The notes below the pieces were generated by a model. It had not been told where the DNA came from and did no database searches. It saw only the letters and a program-made list of their open reading frames with translations. From assembly GCF_030412015.1 (NCBI RefSeq), contig NZ_JASNRD010000014.1, positions 91,962 to 155,961 of the forward strand: DNA of 64,000 nt, written 5' to 3'. Shown piece after piece: positions 35,401 to 45,531 of the stretch; positions within the stretch are counted from its first letter, which is position 1; the number at the start of each line of letters is the position of its first letter. This DNA is from Massilia sp. YIM B02763. GTDB taxonomy: Bacteria > Pseudomonadota > Gammaproteobacteria > Burkholderiales > Burkholderiaceae_D. A program made the position numbers and the translations under genes.

Positions 35401-36470
35401 AGACGGCCGTCATGAACGTGCTCCGTTCCTTCGACCTGGGCGCCTGCAGCCACATCATCGGCAAGCTGAACGACCGCGGCGCCGTCGAATTCACGCGCGA
35501 CGCGAAAGTCATCTACAGCGCGAAGCGCAGCGAACTGCACCGCCTGTGGAGCGAGACCAGCTGGCGCATCGCGCGCCTGCGCGACAACCCGGTCTGCGTC
35601 GACCAGGAATACGACCGCCTGCTGGACGAGACCGATCCGGGCATGACGCCGAAGCTGGTGCACGACACGCAAGTGAACATCGCACTGCCGTTCATCAGCA
35701 CGGGCGCGCGCCCGAGCGTGGCCGTGCTGCGCGAACAGGGCGTCAACTCCCACGTCGAGACGGCATGGTCGCTGCACCAGGCAGGCTTCAAGGCCGTCGA
35801 CGTGCACATGAGCGACCTGATCGCCGGCCGCGCCAGGCTGGACGACTTCAAGGGCATCATCGCCGTGGGCGGCTTCTCCTACGGCGACGTGCTGGGCGCC
35901 GGCGAAGGCTGGGCCAAGACGATCCTGTTCAACGCGCAGCTGAAGGAAGCGTTCGCCGCCTTCTTCGGCCGCCAGGACACGTTCGGCCTGGGTATCTGCA
36001 ACGGCTGCCAGATGATGAGCAACCTGAAGGGCATCATCCCTGGCGCCGAGGCATGGCCGAAGTTCACCCGCAACAAGTCGGAGCAGTTCGAAGCGCGCTT
36101 CGGCATGGTCGAGGTGCTGGATTCGCCGTCGATCTTCTTCGCCGACCTGGCCGGCACGCATGCTCCGCTGGCGATCGCGCACGGCGAGGGTTACGCCGAC
36201 TTCTCGCAGACGGGCGACATCGACAAGGTCGTCAAGGCGCTGCGCTATGTCGACAACCGCGGCGCAGCCACCGAGACGTATCCGTCCAATCCGAACGGTT
36301 CGCCGGACGGCCTGACCGCAGTGACGACGCCGGATGGCCGCTTCTCGGTCATGATGCCGCACGCGGAGCGCGTCGCGCGCACCGTCACCATGTCGTGGCA
36401 TCCGGACGGCTGGGGCGAGAACTCGCCGTGGGCACGCATGTTCCAGAATGCGCGCAAGTGGGTTGGCTGA
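32430..36470 (+). CDS. purL: Phosphoribosylformylglycinamidine synthase
   Basis: Fourth step of purine biosynthesis: FGAR plus glutamine and ATP to FGAM. The 1346-residue protein is the large single-chain form of proteobacteria. It has the N-terminal PurS-like region, two FGAM synthase halves (substrate loop [19 protein letters not shown] at about 306; [16 protein letters not shown]; second half [18 protein letters not shown]) and a C-terminal class I glutamine amidotransferase ([20 protein letters not shown], nucleophile Cys in [12 protein letters not shown], His/Glu in [14 protein letters not shown]). Start ATG at 32430 gives the usual [14 protein letters not shown]. Confidence 0.98.
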   Translation: MLILPGSNALSAFRSQRLLTQLQAVAPTIAAVSARYYHFIDAGAPLSTEDTERLAAMLTYGEPVPETQYEGVTEEFFVIPRLGTISPWASKATDIAHNCGMAHIHRVERGVAFKVVLKSGILGTSIKAPKKLEAAEVEAVAALLHDRMTETVLRSADEAKALFTDLEGRPLAAIDVLGAGRQALVAANADMGLALAEDEIDYLFDAFSKAQRNPTDVELMMFAQANSEHCRHKIFNAEWTVDGVKQDRSLFQMIKNTHQLQPKGTIVAYSDNSAIMEGAEAVRFFPQGEGQEYAPVTQLTHTLMKVETHNHPTAISPFPGASTGAGGEIRDEGATGRGAKPKAGLTGFTVSNLMIPGAVQPWENAANVNDPAKAGSDKVYGKPERIASPLQIMVDGPLGGAAFSNEFGRPVLGGYFRTYEQNVGATAIGANTVFGYHKPIMIAGGIGNISAEHTHKNDIPVGSLLIQLGGPGMRIGMAGAAASSMATGTNTADLDFDSVQRGNPEMERRAQEVINACWQLGSANPIISIHDVGAGGLSNAFPEITNDAKRGATFDLRKVPLEESGMSPKEIWSNESQERYVLAIAPDDLPRFAAMCERERCPFAAVGVATEERQLKLIDPITSTSPVDMPMDVLLGKPPKMHRNVEHAASTFKPVDVTGLELEEVARRVLLLPTVADKSFLITIGDRSVGGMTARDQMVGPWQVPVADVAVTTLSFEGYKGEAMAMGERTPVAVIDAAASGRMAVGEAITNIAAAPIADIADIKLSANWMAACGQPGQDAALFDTVKAVGMELCPALGVSIPVGKDSLSMRTTWNENGESKAVVSPVSLIVSSFAPVTDVRKTLTPQLRTDLGDTALILVDLGRGKNRLGASALAQVTQQIGNDTPDVDNPQDLKGFFTAIQQLNADGKLLAYHDRSDGGLYATLCEMAFAGRAGVTVNLDILAMDSEHAADQGDAKNWTGQVAERRNELTLRALFSEELGAVIQVRADEKTAVMNVLRSFDLGACSHIIGKLNDRGAVEFTRDAKVIYSAKRSELHRLWSETSWRIARLRDNPVCVDQEYDRLLDETDPGMTPKLVHDTQVNIALPFISTGARPSVAVLREQGVNSHVETAWSLHQAGFKAVDVHMSDLIAGRARLDDFKGIIAVGGFSYGDVLGAGEGWAKTILFNAQLKEAFAAFFGRQDTFGLGICNGCQMMSNLKGIIPGAEAWPKFTRNKSEQFEARFGMVEVLDSPSIFFADLAGTHAPLAIAHGEGYADFSQTGDIDKVVKALRYVDNRGAATETYPSNPNGSPDGLTAVTTPDGRFSVMMPHAERVARTVTMSWHPDGWGENSPWARMFQNARKWVG

Positions 36471-36551
36471 TCTAGTGCTGATGTGACGCATCACGGAAAA
36501 GCATCAGCGGGTGTAAAGCCTTTCAGTTAAGCACGTTGCTGGCTTAAAAAC

Positions 36552-36639
36552 CGTCGTCCCTGCGAAGGCAGGGACCCAATTGCTGCATGCGTCGCCACAA
36601 CGCTTGCAATATTGGGTCCCTGCCTTCGCAGGGACGACG
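36552..36639. repeat. Dispersed inverted repeat, GTCCCTGC family (copy 2)
   Basis: Arms 36552-36581 (CGTCGTCCCTGCGAAGGCAG, continuing GGACCCAATT) and 36610-36639 are reverse complements at 29 of 30 bases around a 28-bp centre. The element occupies the middle of the 307-bp gap between purL and the HAD phosphatase gene. The rest of that gap contains no gene I can support. Confidence 0.85.
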
Positions 36640-36777
36640 TTGTTAACGGTACGCCATTACACCTGGTGCCAGTTGCGACCTGTGATTATGTAGGGTCTCG
36701 GTCGATACGTGCATGGTCAGGCAAATGCGCTTATGCTGGCTGGTGGTCGTTCGTGCAACCCACATCGAGGAATCTCC

Positions 36778-37650
36778 ATGACGTTTTCCCTGCGCAGATC
36801 CCGTGCCTGCGTCTTCGTGCTGGCGCTTGCCGCATCGGGCGGCGTGTCGGCCCGACGGCCGCCGGCGCTGCCCGCTGGACAGCTGCATCAACTCAACAGC
36901 GTGTTGTGGATGCAGCGCTCGCCGGAATATGCGCTGCTGGCGCGCAGCGTGTTCGCGTCGGCCCAGGCCGCCTTGCCGGCCGCCCTGGCCCAGCCGGGCA
37001 GCGCCGCGGCCGAGCAGTCGTCCTTGCCGCCGGGCGCGGGCGCCGCGGTCATCGTGGACCTGGACGAGACGATGCTGGACAACAGCCCGTTCCAGGCCTG
37101 GTTGGTGCGCTCGGGCGCGGCGTACCGGCCGCAGGACTGGGATGCCTGGGTCGCGCGGAAATCCGCGCAGGCCATCCCCGGCGCGGTCGAGTTCGCGAAG
37201 GCCGTTACAGCCATGCCGAACACGACGATCTTCTATGTCAGCAATCGCGAGTGCAAGGGCCCTGGGGCTTGCGCCGCCAAGCAGGCGACCATGGAGAACA
37301 TGCGCACGCTTGGCTTCCCGCGCGCGGACGAGGAGGGCGCCTTCCTGTTCAAGGGCGAGGAAGCCGACGAGCGCGGCGACAAGGTGGCGCGGCGGGCGCG
37401 CATCGGCCGTGCGTACCGGATCGTCATGCTGGTCGGGGACGATATGCGCGACTTCGTGGCGAAGGAAGACGCGGACCTGCTGGCAAGGCGCGATCCGGCC
37501 CTCATGGCGCGCGCCGCCGACTTGGTGGGGCGGCGCTGGTTCATCCTGCCGAATGCAATGTACGGCTCCTGGGTCGACCGGCTGGGCAAGACGCCGGCCG
37601 CCATGGCGGAGCAGTTGACGCCGGCTGACCTGCCTGCGCGGCGAAGGTAG
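36778..37650 (+). CDS. HAD acid phosphatase, lipoprotein e(P4)/class C type
   Basis: Exported HAD-superfamily phosphatase related to lipoprotein e(P4) 5'-nucleotidase. The 290-residue precursor has a signal peptide (residues 1-27), but no lipobox Cys, unlike e(P4). The HAD motifs are VIVDLDETMLDNSPFQ (Asp94 and Asp96), FYVSNRECK (motif II) and MLVGDDMRDF (motif IV acids). The conserved tryptophan/aromatic stretch ALLARSVFASAQAAL precedes them. It should dephosphorylate nucleotides or other phosphomonoesters in the periplasm. GAGGA lies 6 bp before the ATG at 36778. Upstream is a dispersed repeat, downstream an lpxD gene on the same strand. Confidence 0.87.
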   Translation: MTFSLRRSRACVFVLALAASGGVSARRPPALPAGQLHQLNSVLWMQRSPEYALLARSVFASAQAALPAALAQPGSAAAEQSSLPPGAGAAVIVDLDETMLDNSPFQAWLVRSGAAYRPQDWDAWVARKSAQAIPGAVEFAKAVTAMPNTTIFYVSNRECKGPGACAAKQATMENMRTLGFPRADEEGAFLFKGEEADERGDKVARRARIGRAYRIVMLVGDDMRDFVAKEDADLLARRDPALMARAADLVGRRWFILPNAMYGSWVDRLGKTPAAMAEQLTPADLPARRR

Positions 37651-37796
37651 CCATAGGCGTGGCATCGGCTTGATCGGCCGCAGATGCCACCCACGCGTCG
37701 TGGTTCTGGCCAGAACCGGAGGCGCCGGCTCCGGTCCAACCTCGTGCGGAGAATGTGCCGGCACGCTCGCCGGCAAGCCCGCGCCGGGAGAACACC

Positions 37797-38846
37797 ATGG
37801 GCGTGCGCCTTGAAGAATTGATCGAGCGTTTGGGCGGGACCCTGGTCGGCGACCCGATGGCGGAAGTATCGGCGCTGGCCTCCCTGGAACGGGCCGGCCC
37901 GGCGGATCTCAGCTTCCTCGCCAACGCGAAACTGCGCGCCGTTGCCGCGGCGAGCCGGGCCGGAGCGCTCATCCTGTCGCCGCTGGACGATGCCGTCGTG
38001 GGGACGGACTACCGCGGGGCGCGCATCGTGACGGCCGATCCGCACGCCTACTTCGCGCGCGCCGCGCAGTATCTCGTCGCGCGCGAAACGCCGCCGCAGC
38101 AGCCGGGCATCCACCCGTCGGCCGTCGTGGATGCGTGCGCCCGCATCGATCCAGCGGCGCACATCGGACCCCTCGTCACGGTGGAGGCGGGCGCCGTCGT
38201 CCAGGCCGGCGCCGTCATCGACCCCGGCTGCTTCATCGGCCGCGAGGCCGTGGTCGGCGAAGACACGCATTTCTTCGCCAACGTCACCTTCCACGCCCGC
38301 TGCATCATCGGCAAGCGCGGCATCGTGCACTCCGGCGCCGTGATCGGCGGCGACGGCTTCGGCTTCGCCCACGAGGATGGCCGCTACGTCAAGGTGCCCC
38401 AGCTCGGCAGGGTGGTGCTGGGCGACGACGTCGACATCGGCGCGAACACGACAGTCGACCGCGGCGCGCTGGACGACACCATCATCGGCGACGGCGTCAA
38501 GCTCGACAACCTGATCCAGATCGGCCACAACTGCCATATCGGGGCGAATACGGCCATGGCCGGGTGCGTGGGCGTGGCGGGCAGCGCGAAGATCGGCCGC
38601 CATTGCACCTTCGGCGGCGCGGCGATGGTCAACGGGCATATCGAGATCGTCGACCACGTCCACGTGACGGCCGGAACGCTGGTCGCGAACTCGCTGCTGG
38701 AGCCGGGGCGCTATACGGGCTTCTATCCGATCTCGAAGAATGCGGAGTGGGAGCGTAACGCGGTTCTCTTGCGTAATCTGGCGGCCATGCGCGAGCGGAT
38801 CCGCGCGCTTGAGAAGGCCGTCAAGGCGTTAGGACTGACGGTGTGA
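37797..38846 (+). CDS. lpxD: UDP-3-O-acylglucosamine N-acyltransferase
   Basis: Third step of lipid A synthesis, adding the N-linked 3-hydroxyacyl chain to UDP-3-O-acyl-glucosamine. The 349-residue protein has the N-terminal uridine-binding domain (VRLEELIERLGGTLVGDP) and the left-handed beta-helix of hexapeptide repeats with the catalytic His region LDNLIQIGHNCHIGANTAMA, then ACP-contacting GGAAMVNGHIEIVDHVHVTA and a C-terminal helix. A GGGAGA site precedes the ATG at 37797. It is not in the usual bamA-skp-lpxD-fabZ-lpxA cluster, so it may be a second lpxD. The last 26 bp overlap the convergent DUF1304 gene. Confidence 0.95.
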   Translation: MGVRLEELIERLGGTLVGDPMAEVSALASLERAGPADLSFLANAKLRAVAAASRAGALILSPLDDAVVGTDYRGARIVTADPHAYFARAAQYLVARETPPQQPGIHPSAVVDACARIDPAAHIGPLVTVEAGAVVQAGAVIDPGCFIGREAVVGEDTHFFANVTFHARCIIGKRGIVHSGAVIGGDGFGFAHEDGRYVKVPQLGRVVLGDDVDIGANTTVDRGALDDTIIGDGVKLDNLIQIGHNCHIGANTAMAGCVGVAGSAKIGRHCTFGGAAMVNGHIEIVDHVHVTAGTLVANSLLEPGRYTGFYPISKNAEWERNAVLLRNLAAMRERIRALEKAVKALGLTV

Positions 38847-39198
38847 GGAGGAGGGCACCGAGCGCCAGCAACGCCGGCACGGTCTGCACGAGCAGGATGC
38901 GGCGCTGGACCGTGACGCCGCCCCAGATGCCCGCGATGGCCACGCACACGAGCCCGAATACGGCGAAGGCGCGGCCGATGACGGGATCGGGATGCACGAG
39001 CCCCACTGCCAATGCTGCAGCGAGAAAGCCGTTGTAGCAGCCCTGGTTCGACATCAGTGGTGCGAGTCTCTCGACCTCGTCCTGCTTGATGCCGAAGACC
39101 TTGCGGCCGCGGCTGCGGAACAGCACGGTCTCCAGCAGGAAGATATAGAGGTGGATCAGGCAGACGATGGCGATGAGAATGGTCGCAACGATGCGCAC
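38821..39198 (-). CDS. DUF1304 membrane protein
   Basis: A 125-residue, four-TM inner-membrane protein of the DUF1304 family, function unknown. Segments lie at about residues 3-27 (IVATILIAIVCLIHLYIFLLE), 50-66, 73-92 and 98-118. The family motif F-G-I-K-Q (residues 37-41) follows the first TM. The GTG at 39198 is chosen because AAAGGA lies six bases before it; the ATG at 39240 would add 14 hydrophilic residues not usual in the family. Its 3' end overlaps lpxD tail-to-tail. Confidence 0.82.
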   Translation of the reverse strand: MRIVATILIAIVCLIHLYIFLLETVLFRSRGRKVFGIKQDEVERLAPLMSNQGCYNGFLAAALAVGLVHPDPVIGRAFAVFGLVCVAIAGIWGGVTVQRRILLVQTVPALLALGALLLTPSVLTP

Positions 39199-39287
39199 GA
39201 AATGTCCTTTAGGAAATTGCTCATAATGTAGCGTATCCATGTGGACCGACGCCAGCGCTGCCTGCCCGCGACAGTGGCGAGGCCCGC

Positions 39288-40580
39288 TCAGCGCATCAGC
39301 TTGTCCAGCGTCGGCTGCATTTCCCGCTGCCAGATCCGGTAGCCGTTTGCATTCGGATGCAGCAGATCCGGCATGATGTCCTTCGACAGGCTGCCGTCCG
39401 CGCCCAGGAATGCCCCGTTGAAGTTCAGGAAGAACACGTGGCGGTTGTCGGCCAGTGCCGGCAGCTTCAGGTTGATTCGTTCGTTGATGCGGCGGTTGTC
39501 GTCGCTCGGGCCTTCGCCGCGCGGGAAGATCGCCAGCAGCAGGATCTTCGCCTTGGGCAGGCGTTGCCGGACCTCGGCGATGTCGCGCTCGATGCCCTTG
39601 AACGTGATGTCCGCCGCGTCCTGGCGCAGGCCCGTGTTATTGGTGCCGAACATCATGACGACGACCTTCGGGTCGATGCCGTCGAGCTCGCCGTGCAGCA
39701 GGCGCCAGAGGATGTTTTCCGTGCGGTCGCCGCCGTAGCCCAGGTTCAGCGGGTTGTACTTGCCGTAGAACTGCTGCCACAGCGCCGGCTGCTCTTTTTC
39801 CCAGTGGTGGGTGATAGAGTCGCCGATGAACACGAGGTCCGTCTTTTCGCCGGCGGTCTTGCGGCGCACGATCTCCGCCAGCTTTTCCTCGTGGCGGGGC
39901 ATCCACCAGTCGAGCGACCAGGATTCGTTCAGCGGCTCCGGCGTGACGGAGACGGTCCGGTAGTCGGGGCAGGCGGCGTTTGGCGTGCCGGCGGCATCGA
40001 AGCGGATATCGGCGATCTCGGCATCGCCGGCGCCCGTGCCGTCCAGCGCGAACGGCTTCCTGACGGCGCTGAAGTCGTCGCCGTCGTGGGCGAAGCAGGA
40101 CAGGGCATAGCTCAGGTGTTTCCAGCCCTTGCCCTGGTCGGCCCTTGCCGGGATCACGTAGGGCACCCTGCGCTGGCACTCCACGCCGCAGTCGATGCGG
40201 AAGGCGAGGCCGCCCTTGCTCATCTCGTTGACCTTCAGGTCGAAGGATATTGTGCCGCGGGCCAGGTAGGGGCGCAGGTCCAGCGGGGCGCTCTCGATGC
40301 GCACGGTGGAGAACCAGGCATCCTTCCACGTCAGGCGCAACGCGTCGCCTTTCGCATCCTTGTCCGTCCTGGCCGCCTCGACGACGGCGTTCGGCAGCTT
40401 CGGATCGTTGTCCATGCGGCCGCGTTCACCGTCCAGCGTGTTCTGCACGTCGAAGTCACCGTACAGCACGCGGGCGCCCCCGACCGGCTTGCCGACGTAC
40501 AGGGGTAGAGTGGGCGCCGCGGCGGCGCTGCCGGCAAGGAAGAGGCAAGCCAGGGCGAGGGAAGGGTGGCGGATGCGCAT
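39288..40580 (-). CDS. Secreted SGNH/GDSL esterase, PAF-acetylhydrolase-like, with N-terminal domain
   Basis: Exported esterase or deacetylase of 430 residues. After a signal peptide (MRIRHPSLALACLFLAGSAA) comes a domain of about 200 residues with a beta-sandwich look (ISFDLKVNEMSKGGLAFRID, C-G-V-E-C pair), possibly carbohydrate-binding. The SGNH domain follows: DLVFIGDSITHHWEK (Ser), NLGYGGDRTENILWRLL (Gly), VMMFGTNNTGLR (Asn) and DLLHPNANGYRIW (Asp-x-x-His). This is the PAF-AH-IB/rhamnogalacturonan acetylesterase-like order, so an acetyl group on a polysaccharide is a plausible substrate. AAAGGAG lies upstream; the second of two adjacent ATGs has the better spacing. It is downstream of the ppiC operon but behind a terminator. 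Confidence 0.85.
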   Translation of the reverse strand: MRIRHPSLALACLFLAGSAAAAPTLPLYVGKPVGGARVLYGDFDVQNTLDGERGRMDNDPKLPNAVVEAARTDKDAKGDALRLTWKDAWFSTVRIESAPLDLRPYLARGTISFDLKVNEMSKGGLAFRIDCGVECQRRVPYVIPARADQGKGWKHLSYALSCFAHDGDDFSAVRKPFALDGTGAGDAEIADIRFDAAGTPNAACPDYRTVSVTPEPLNESWSLDWWMPRHEEKLAEIVRRKTAGEKTDLVFIGDSITHHWEKEQPALWQQFYGKYNPLNLGYGGDRTENILWRLLHGELDGIDPKVVVMMFGTNNTGLRQDAADITFKGIERDIAEVRQRLPKAKILLLAIFPRGEGPSDDNRRINERINLKLPALADNRHVFFLNFNGAFLGADGSLSKDIMPDLLHPNANGYRIWQREMQPTLDKLMR

Positions 40581-40668
40581 CATGTCTCCTTTATGATTGT
40601 TGTTTGGTCGAACCAATTAAGCGATATCGAAAGCGCGATAGCAAAAGCGCGAGGTAAAAAGCGGGGCC

Positions 40669-40699
40669 AAAAAAAAGCGCCCCGAGCGGAGCGCTTTTT
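40669..40699 (-). terminator. Intrinsic terminator after the ppiC operon
   Basis: On the minus strand AAAAAGCGC (40699-40691) pairs with GCGCTTTTT (40680-40672) and continues into a T-run. It is symmetrical enough to work in both directions, but only the minus strand has a gene ending here (16 bp upstream). Confidence 0.85.
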
Positions 40700-40714
40700 A
40701 CCTGCCGAGCCAGA

Positions 40715-41494
40715 TTACTGGATCTTGGCTTTCTTCATCAGGTCTTCGCGGAACGCGGCCAGCTTGCGCTGCTGCAGCGATTCTGCGATCTGCTGCTTGA
40801 CTTCGTCCAGCGGCGGGATCTTCGCTGCGCGCACGTCTTCCAGCTTGATGACGTGGTAGCCGAACTGGGTCTTGACCGGGGTTTCCGTGATCTGGCCTTT
40901 TTGCAGCGAGGTCATGGCCTTCGAGAACTCAGGCACGAAGGAAGCCGGGCTTGCCCAGTCCAGGTCGCCACCGTTGGCGGCCGAGCCCGGGTCTTTCGAT
41001 TGCTTGGCCAGGTCTTCGAACTTGGCGCCGCCCTTCAGCTTGGTGATGATCTGCTTGGCCTCGTCTTCGGTGCCGACCAGGATGTGGCGTGCGTGGTATT
41101 CCTTGTCGCCCATCTGTGCCTTGAACTTGTCGTACTCGGCCTTGATGTCGGCGTCCTTGACCGGGTTCTTCTTGACGTAGTCGGCCAGCATCGCGTTGAT
41201 GATGATGCTCTGGCGGGCGTTGTCGATGGCGTTCTTGACTTCCGGACGGGCGCCGACGCCTTGCTTGTCGGCTTCCTGGATCAGGACTTCGCGGCCGATC
41301 AGGTCTTTCTTGATCGCATCGCGCAGTTGCGGCGAATCGGTTGCCTTGCCCTGCGCAACGACCTGCTTGACCACTTGGTCAACCTTGGCCGCGGGGATGG
41401 GCTTGCCATTGACGGTCGCAACGTTCTGGGCGAACGACGGCAGGGCTACCATCGCAGTCATGGCTAACAACAGGCGGGCGGGCTTCACAATCAT
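40715..41494 (-). CDS. Periplasmic parvulin-type peptidyl-prolyl isomerase (copy A)
   Basis: A 259-residue exported PpiC/parvulin isomerase. Signal peptide MIVKPARLLLAMTAMVALPS ends near SFA/QNV. A SurA-like N-terminal helical region (residues 25-130) precedes the parvulin domain (ARHILVGTEDEAKQIITKLK to FGYHVIKLEDVRA). It is the downstream member of a tandem pair with the gene at 41575-42354 and shares most of its sequence. It should catalyse cis/trans proline isomerisation and hold clients during outer-membrane protein folding. The pair closes the selO-msrB-yciB-bolA-ppiC operon. Confidence 0.93.
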   Translation of the reverse strand: MIVKPARLLLAMTAMVALPSFAQNVATVNGKPIPAAKVDQVVKQVVAQGKATDSPQLRDAIKKDLIGREVLIQEADKQGVGARPEVKNAIDNARQSIIINAMLADYVKKNPVKDADIKAEYDKFKAQMGDKEYHARHILVGTEDEAKQIITKLKGGAKFEDLAKQSKDPGSAANGGDLDWASPASFVPEFSKAMTSLQKGQITETPVKTQFGYHVIKLEDVRAAKIPPLDEVKQQIAESLQQRKLAAFREDLMKKAKIQ

Positions 41495-41536
41495 TTATTC
41501 GATCCTATCTAAAACACGAAAAGTCGCCAGAGCGAC

Positions 41537-41563
41537 GAAAACCGGCGGTTCGTCACCGCCGGT
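41537..41563 (-). terminator. Hairpin between tandem ppiC genes, possible attenuator
   Basis: ACCGGCGG and CCGCCGGT form an 8-bp stem with a 7-nt loop, followed on the minus strand by TTTCG. The short U-run suggests partial termination or mRNA stabilisation between the two ppiC genes. Confidence 0.45.
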
Positions 41564-41574
41564 GATGGTGCATA

Positions 41575-42354
41575 TTACTGCACCTTTGCTTTTTTCACCA
41601 TTTCTTCCTGGTACGCAGCCAGTTTCTGCTGCGACAGCGCGTCCGAAATCTGCGGTTTGACCTCATCCAGGGTCGGGAGTTTCGCCGCGCGGACGTCGTC
41701 CAGCTTGATCACGTGGTAGCCGACTTGCGTCTTGACCGGCTTCTCGGTGACCTGGCCTTTTTGCAGGCTGGTGAAACCGGCCGCGAATTCCGGCGGGAAC
41801 GAGGACGGGGTAGCCCAGTCGAGGTCGCCACCATTGTTGGCGGTGCCCGTGTCTTTCGATTGCTTGGCCAGGTCTTCGAACTTGGCGCCGCCCTTCAGCT
41901 TGGCGATGATGGCGTTGGCATCGGCTTCGTTTTCCACCAGGATGTGGCGCACGTGGTATTCCTTGTCGCCCGTCTGCTTGGTGAAGCGGTCGTATTCGGC
42001 CTTGATCTCGGCGTCGGTCACCGGGTGCTTGGTGATGTAGTCCTTGGCCAGCGCGTTGATGACGATGGTCTGGCGGGCGTTTTCCAGCGCGGCCTTCACG
42101 TCGGCGTTCTTGTCGTAGCCTTGCTTGATGGCTTCCTGCACCATGACCTCACGGGCGATCAGGTCTTTCTTGATCGCATCGCGCAGCTGCGGGCTGTCGG
42201 TGCCCTGGCCCTGGGCCACGACCTGCTTGACGATGGCGTCGGCGCGCGACGACGGAATGCCCTTGCCGTTCACGACGGCCAGGTTCTGTGCGAATGCGGG
42301 AGTTGCGGCGATAGCGATCAGGGCTAACAGCAGCCGAGCTGGCTTGAAAGTCAT
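41575..42354 (-). CDS. Periplasmic parvulin-type peptidyl-prolyl isomerase (copy B)
   Basis: A 259-residue paralogue of the adjacent gene with identical layout: signal peptide MTFKPARLLLALIAIAATPA, SurA-like N-domain and parvulin domain (VRHILVENEADANAIIAKLK, GGDLDWATPSSFPPEFA, QVGYHVIKLDDVRAAKL). Differences from copy A cluster in the N-terminal half and in loop charges. The equal length and 80-bp spacing indicate tandem gene duplication. It follows bolA after 115 bp. Confidence 0.93.
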   Translation of the reverse strand: MTFKPARLLLALIAIAATPAFAQNLAVVNGKGIPSSRADAIVKQVVAQGQGTDSPQLRDAIKKDLIAREVMVQEAIKQGYDKNADVKAALENARQTIVINALAKDYITKHPVTDAEIKAEYDRFTKQTGDKEYHVRHILVENEADANAIIAKLKGGAKFEDLAKQSKDTGTANNGGDLDWATPSSFPPEFAAGFTSLQKGQVTEKPVKTQVGYHVIKLDDVRAAKLPTLDEVKPQISDALSQQKLAAYQEEMVKKAKVQ

Positions 42355-42469
42355 TTTATTTCCTGTGAGGGGGTTGCGGTTGCTTGGACGAAGATTGGAT
42401 TAATTCTTGTAATGCGCAGCGATTTTGAACCAGTTTTCGGGCGGATACCTTAAGACTTGCTGAAAGCCA

Positions 42470-42754
42470 TCAATACGATGCTTCCGAGGGCGCAATGGCC
42501 GTGATTGCCAGGGCGTGGATCTCAGTATGCATCATGGCTCGCACGGCATCATACACCAGCCGATGACGCATGACGAGCCTCAACCCTTCGAACCGTTCAG
42601 AAACGATTTTGACGCTGTAATGCCCGCCGCCGGAGGCCGCGCCGGCATGGCCGGCGTGCAGGTGGGAGTCGTCGCCGACCTCCAGCAGGGTGGGCGCCAG
42701 CGCTTCCTGCAGCGCCTGGCGGATGCGTTCGACGCGGGTATCGTTCGTGCTCAT
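42470..42754 (-). CDS. bolA: BolA family protein
   Basis: A 94-residue BolA-fold protein. BolA proteins partner monothiol glutaredoxins in iron-sulfur trafficking and can bind DNA under stress. The core reads SGGGHYSVKIVSERFEGLRL, then RHRLVYDAVRAMMHTEIHAL, with the conserved His in MRHRLVYD and the Fe-S/Grx-facing HAGHAG loop before it. The ATG overlaps the yciB stop (ATGA at 42751-42754). In Burkholderiales bolA commonly sits between yciB and ppiC, as here. Confidence 0.95.
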   Translation of the reverse strand: MSTNDTRVERIRQALQEALAPTLLEVGDDSHLHAGHAGAASGGGHYSVKIVSERFEGLRLVMRHRLVYDAVRAMMHTEIHALAITAIAPSEASY

Positions 42755-43380
42755 GCATCCTCCTGGATATGTTTAGACAGCATCATGGCCTGGCCCAGGA
42801 AGAACACGAAGAAGATCGCGGTAATGCCGAACACCTTGAAGTTGACCCAGGCGCTGGTATTCCCGGCGAACACGACGAACGCCATCACGAGGTTGAGCAC
42901 GCCGATGGCGGCAAAGAACACCATCCACGCGAGGCCCACGCGGCCCCACACTTCGTCCGGCAGCTTGATTTGCTTTTCCATCAGCTTGCGCATCAGGTTC
43001 TGGCGGAAGCCGAACTGCGAGACGAACAGCGCGACGGCGAAGGCCCAGTACAGGATGGTCGGTTTCCACTTGATGAAGTTCTCGTCGTGGAAGTAGATCG
43101 TGGCGCCGCCCATCACGACGATGACACCCAGCGACAGCCACAGGGCGCCGTCGATCGGGCGCTTGCGGGCGCGCAGGTAGATGATCTGCAGGACCGTGGC
43201 GACGATGGCGACGGCCGTCGCCAGCATGATCGGCGACTGGGCGGGCGACACGTTGCCGCCCGAGATCAATCCGCCCATGTACTGGATGGCCAGGGCGTGC
43301 GCGGCCTCCTGGTTGCCGTCGCCGAGCTTGTAGACGAGGAAGAACAGGATGACCGGGAACAGATCGAATAACAATTTCAT
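42751..43380 (-). CDS. yciB: Septation/inner-membrane spanning protein YciB
   Basis: A 209-residue integral membrane protein (IspZ/YciB) that interacts with cell-elongation and division machinery in enterobacteria. It starts MKLLFDLFPVILFFLVYKLG and has five to six hydrophobic segments, with the conserved VSQFGFRQNLMRKLMEKQI cytoplasmic loop. The insertion GDGNQEAAHALAIQYMGGLI after the first TM is usual in this order. It overlaps bolA by 4 bp and follows msrB by 30 bp. Confidence 0.94.
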   Translation of the reverse strand: MKLLFDLFPVILFFLVYKLGDGNQEAAHALAIQYMGGLISGGNVSPAQSPIMLATAVAIVATVLQIIYLRARKRPIDGALWLSLGVIVVMGGATIYFHDENFIKWKPTILYWAFAVALFVSQFGFRQNLMRKLMEKQIKLPDEVWGRVGLAWMVFFAAIGVLNLVMAFVVFAGNTSAWVNFKVFGITAIFFVFFLGQAMMLSKHIQEDA

Positions 43381-43410
43381 GGGATTACTTGTGCACGGGC
43401 TTGCTTGTGT

Positions 43411-43806
43411 TTAGACGGGCTCGAAGCGCAGCGCGGCCGAGTTGATGCAATAGCGCAGGCCGGTCGGCGGCGGGCCGTCCGGGAACACGTGGCCCAGGTG
43501 GGCGTCGCAGACGGCGCAGATGATTTCCGTGCGCATCATGCCGTGGCTGCGGTCTTCCTTCTCGATGACGTTGGCCGGGTCGAGGGCGCGGAAGTAGCTG
43601 GGCCAGCCGCAGCCGGACTCGAATTTCGCATCCGACTCGAACAGCGGGGTATTGCAGCAGACGCAGTGGTAGATGCCGTGTTCGTGGTGGTCCCAGTATT
43701 TACCGGTGAACGCGCGCTCGGTGGCCGCATGGCGGGTGACCTGGTATTCCATCGGGTCCAGCTGGTTGCGCCATTCGGCATCGGTCTTGGTGACTTTGTC
43801 GGTCAT
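43411..43806 (-). CDS. msrB: Peptide-methionine (R)-S-oxide reductase
   Basis: Reduces methionine-R-sulfoxide in proteins. The 131-residue protein has two zinc CxxC motifs ([10 protein letters not shown] and [16 protein letters not shown]), the substrate pocket GCGWPSYF, and the catalytic Cys in [13 protein letters not shown]. The second, resolving Cys position is not obvious, so recycling may use thioredoxin directly. It follows selO by 39 bp on the same strand, joining a redox-linked pseudokinase to a methionine repair enzyme. Confidence 0.96.
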   Translation of the reverse strand: MTDKVTKTDAEWRNQLDPMEYQVTRHAATERAFTGKYWDHHEHGIYHCVCCNTPLFESDAKFESGCGWPSYFRALDPANVIEKEDRSHGMMRTEIICAVCDAHLGHVFPDGPPPTGLRYCINSAALRFEPV

Positions 43807-43845
43807 GGTGTCTCTTGTCCTTTTCTTTGTTCATCCATTGGTTGA

Positions 43846-45282
<1,437 letters not shown>

Positions 45283-45531
45283 TTCGGCGAAGGAATTGTC
45301 GATGGGCAGGTCGTCGGCGCGGATGGCGGCTCCAGTGCGGGTGAATGAAAGATTGTCGGGATTCTACCGCAGACGCGCGGATTCTATGGGGAGGCCCGTG
45401 CGCAGGCCAACCGCGTTACATTCGGTAACTTTTATGCATCGATGGCTGCTGCGGCGCAACATGAAAAACCGTTGACGCCGCGGTCGCGCGCGCTCGACAC
45501 TGCGTCGATCCCGCCGCCGCCAGGAGAAACG

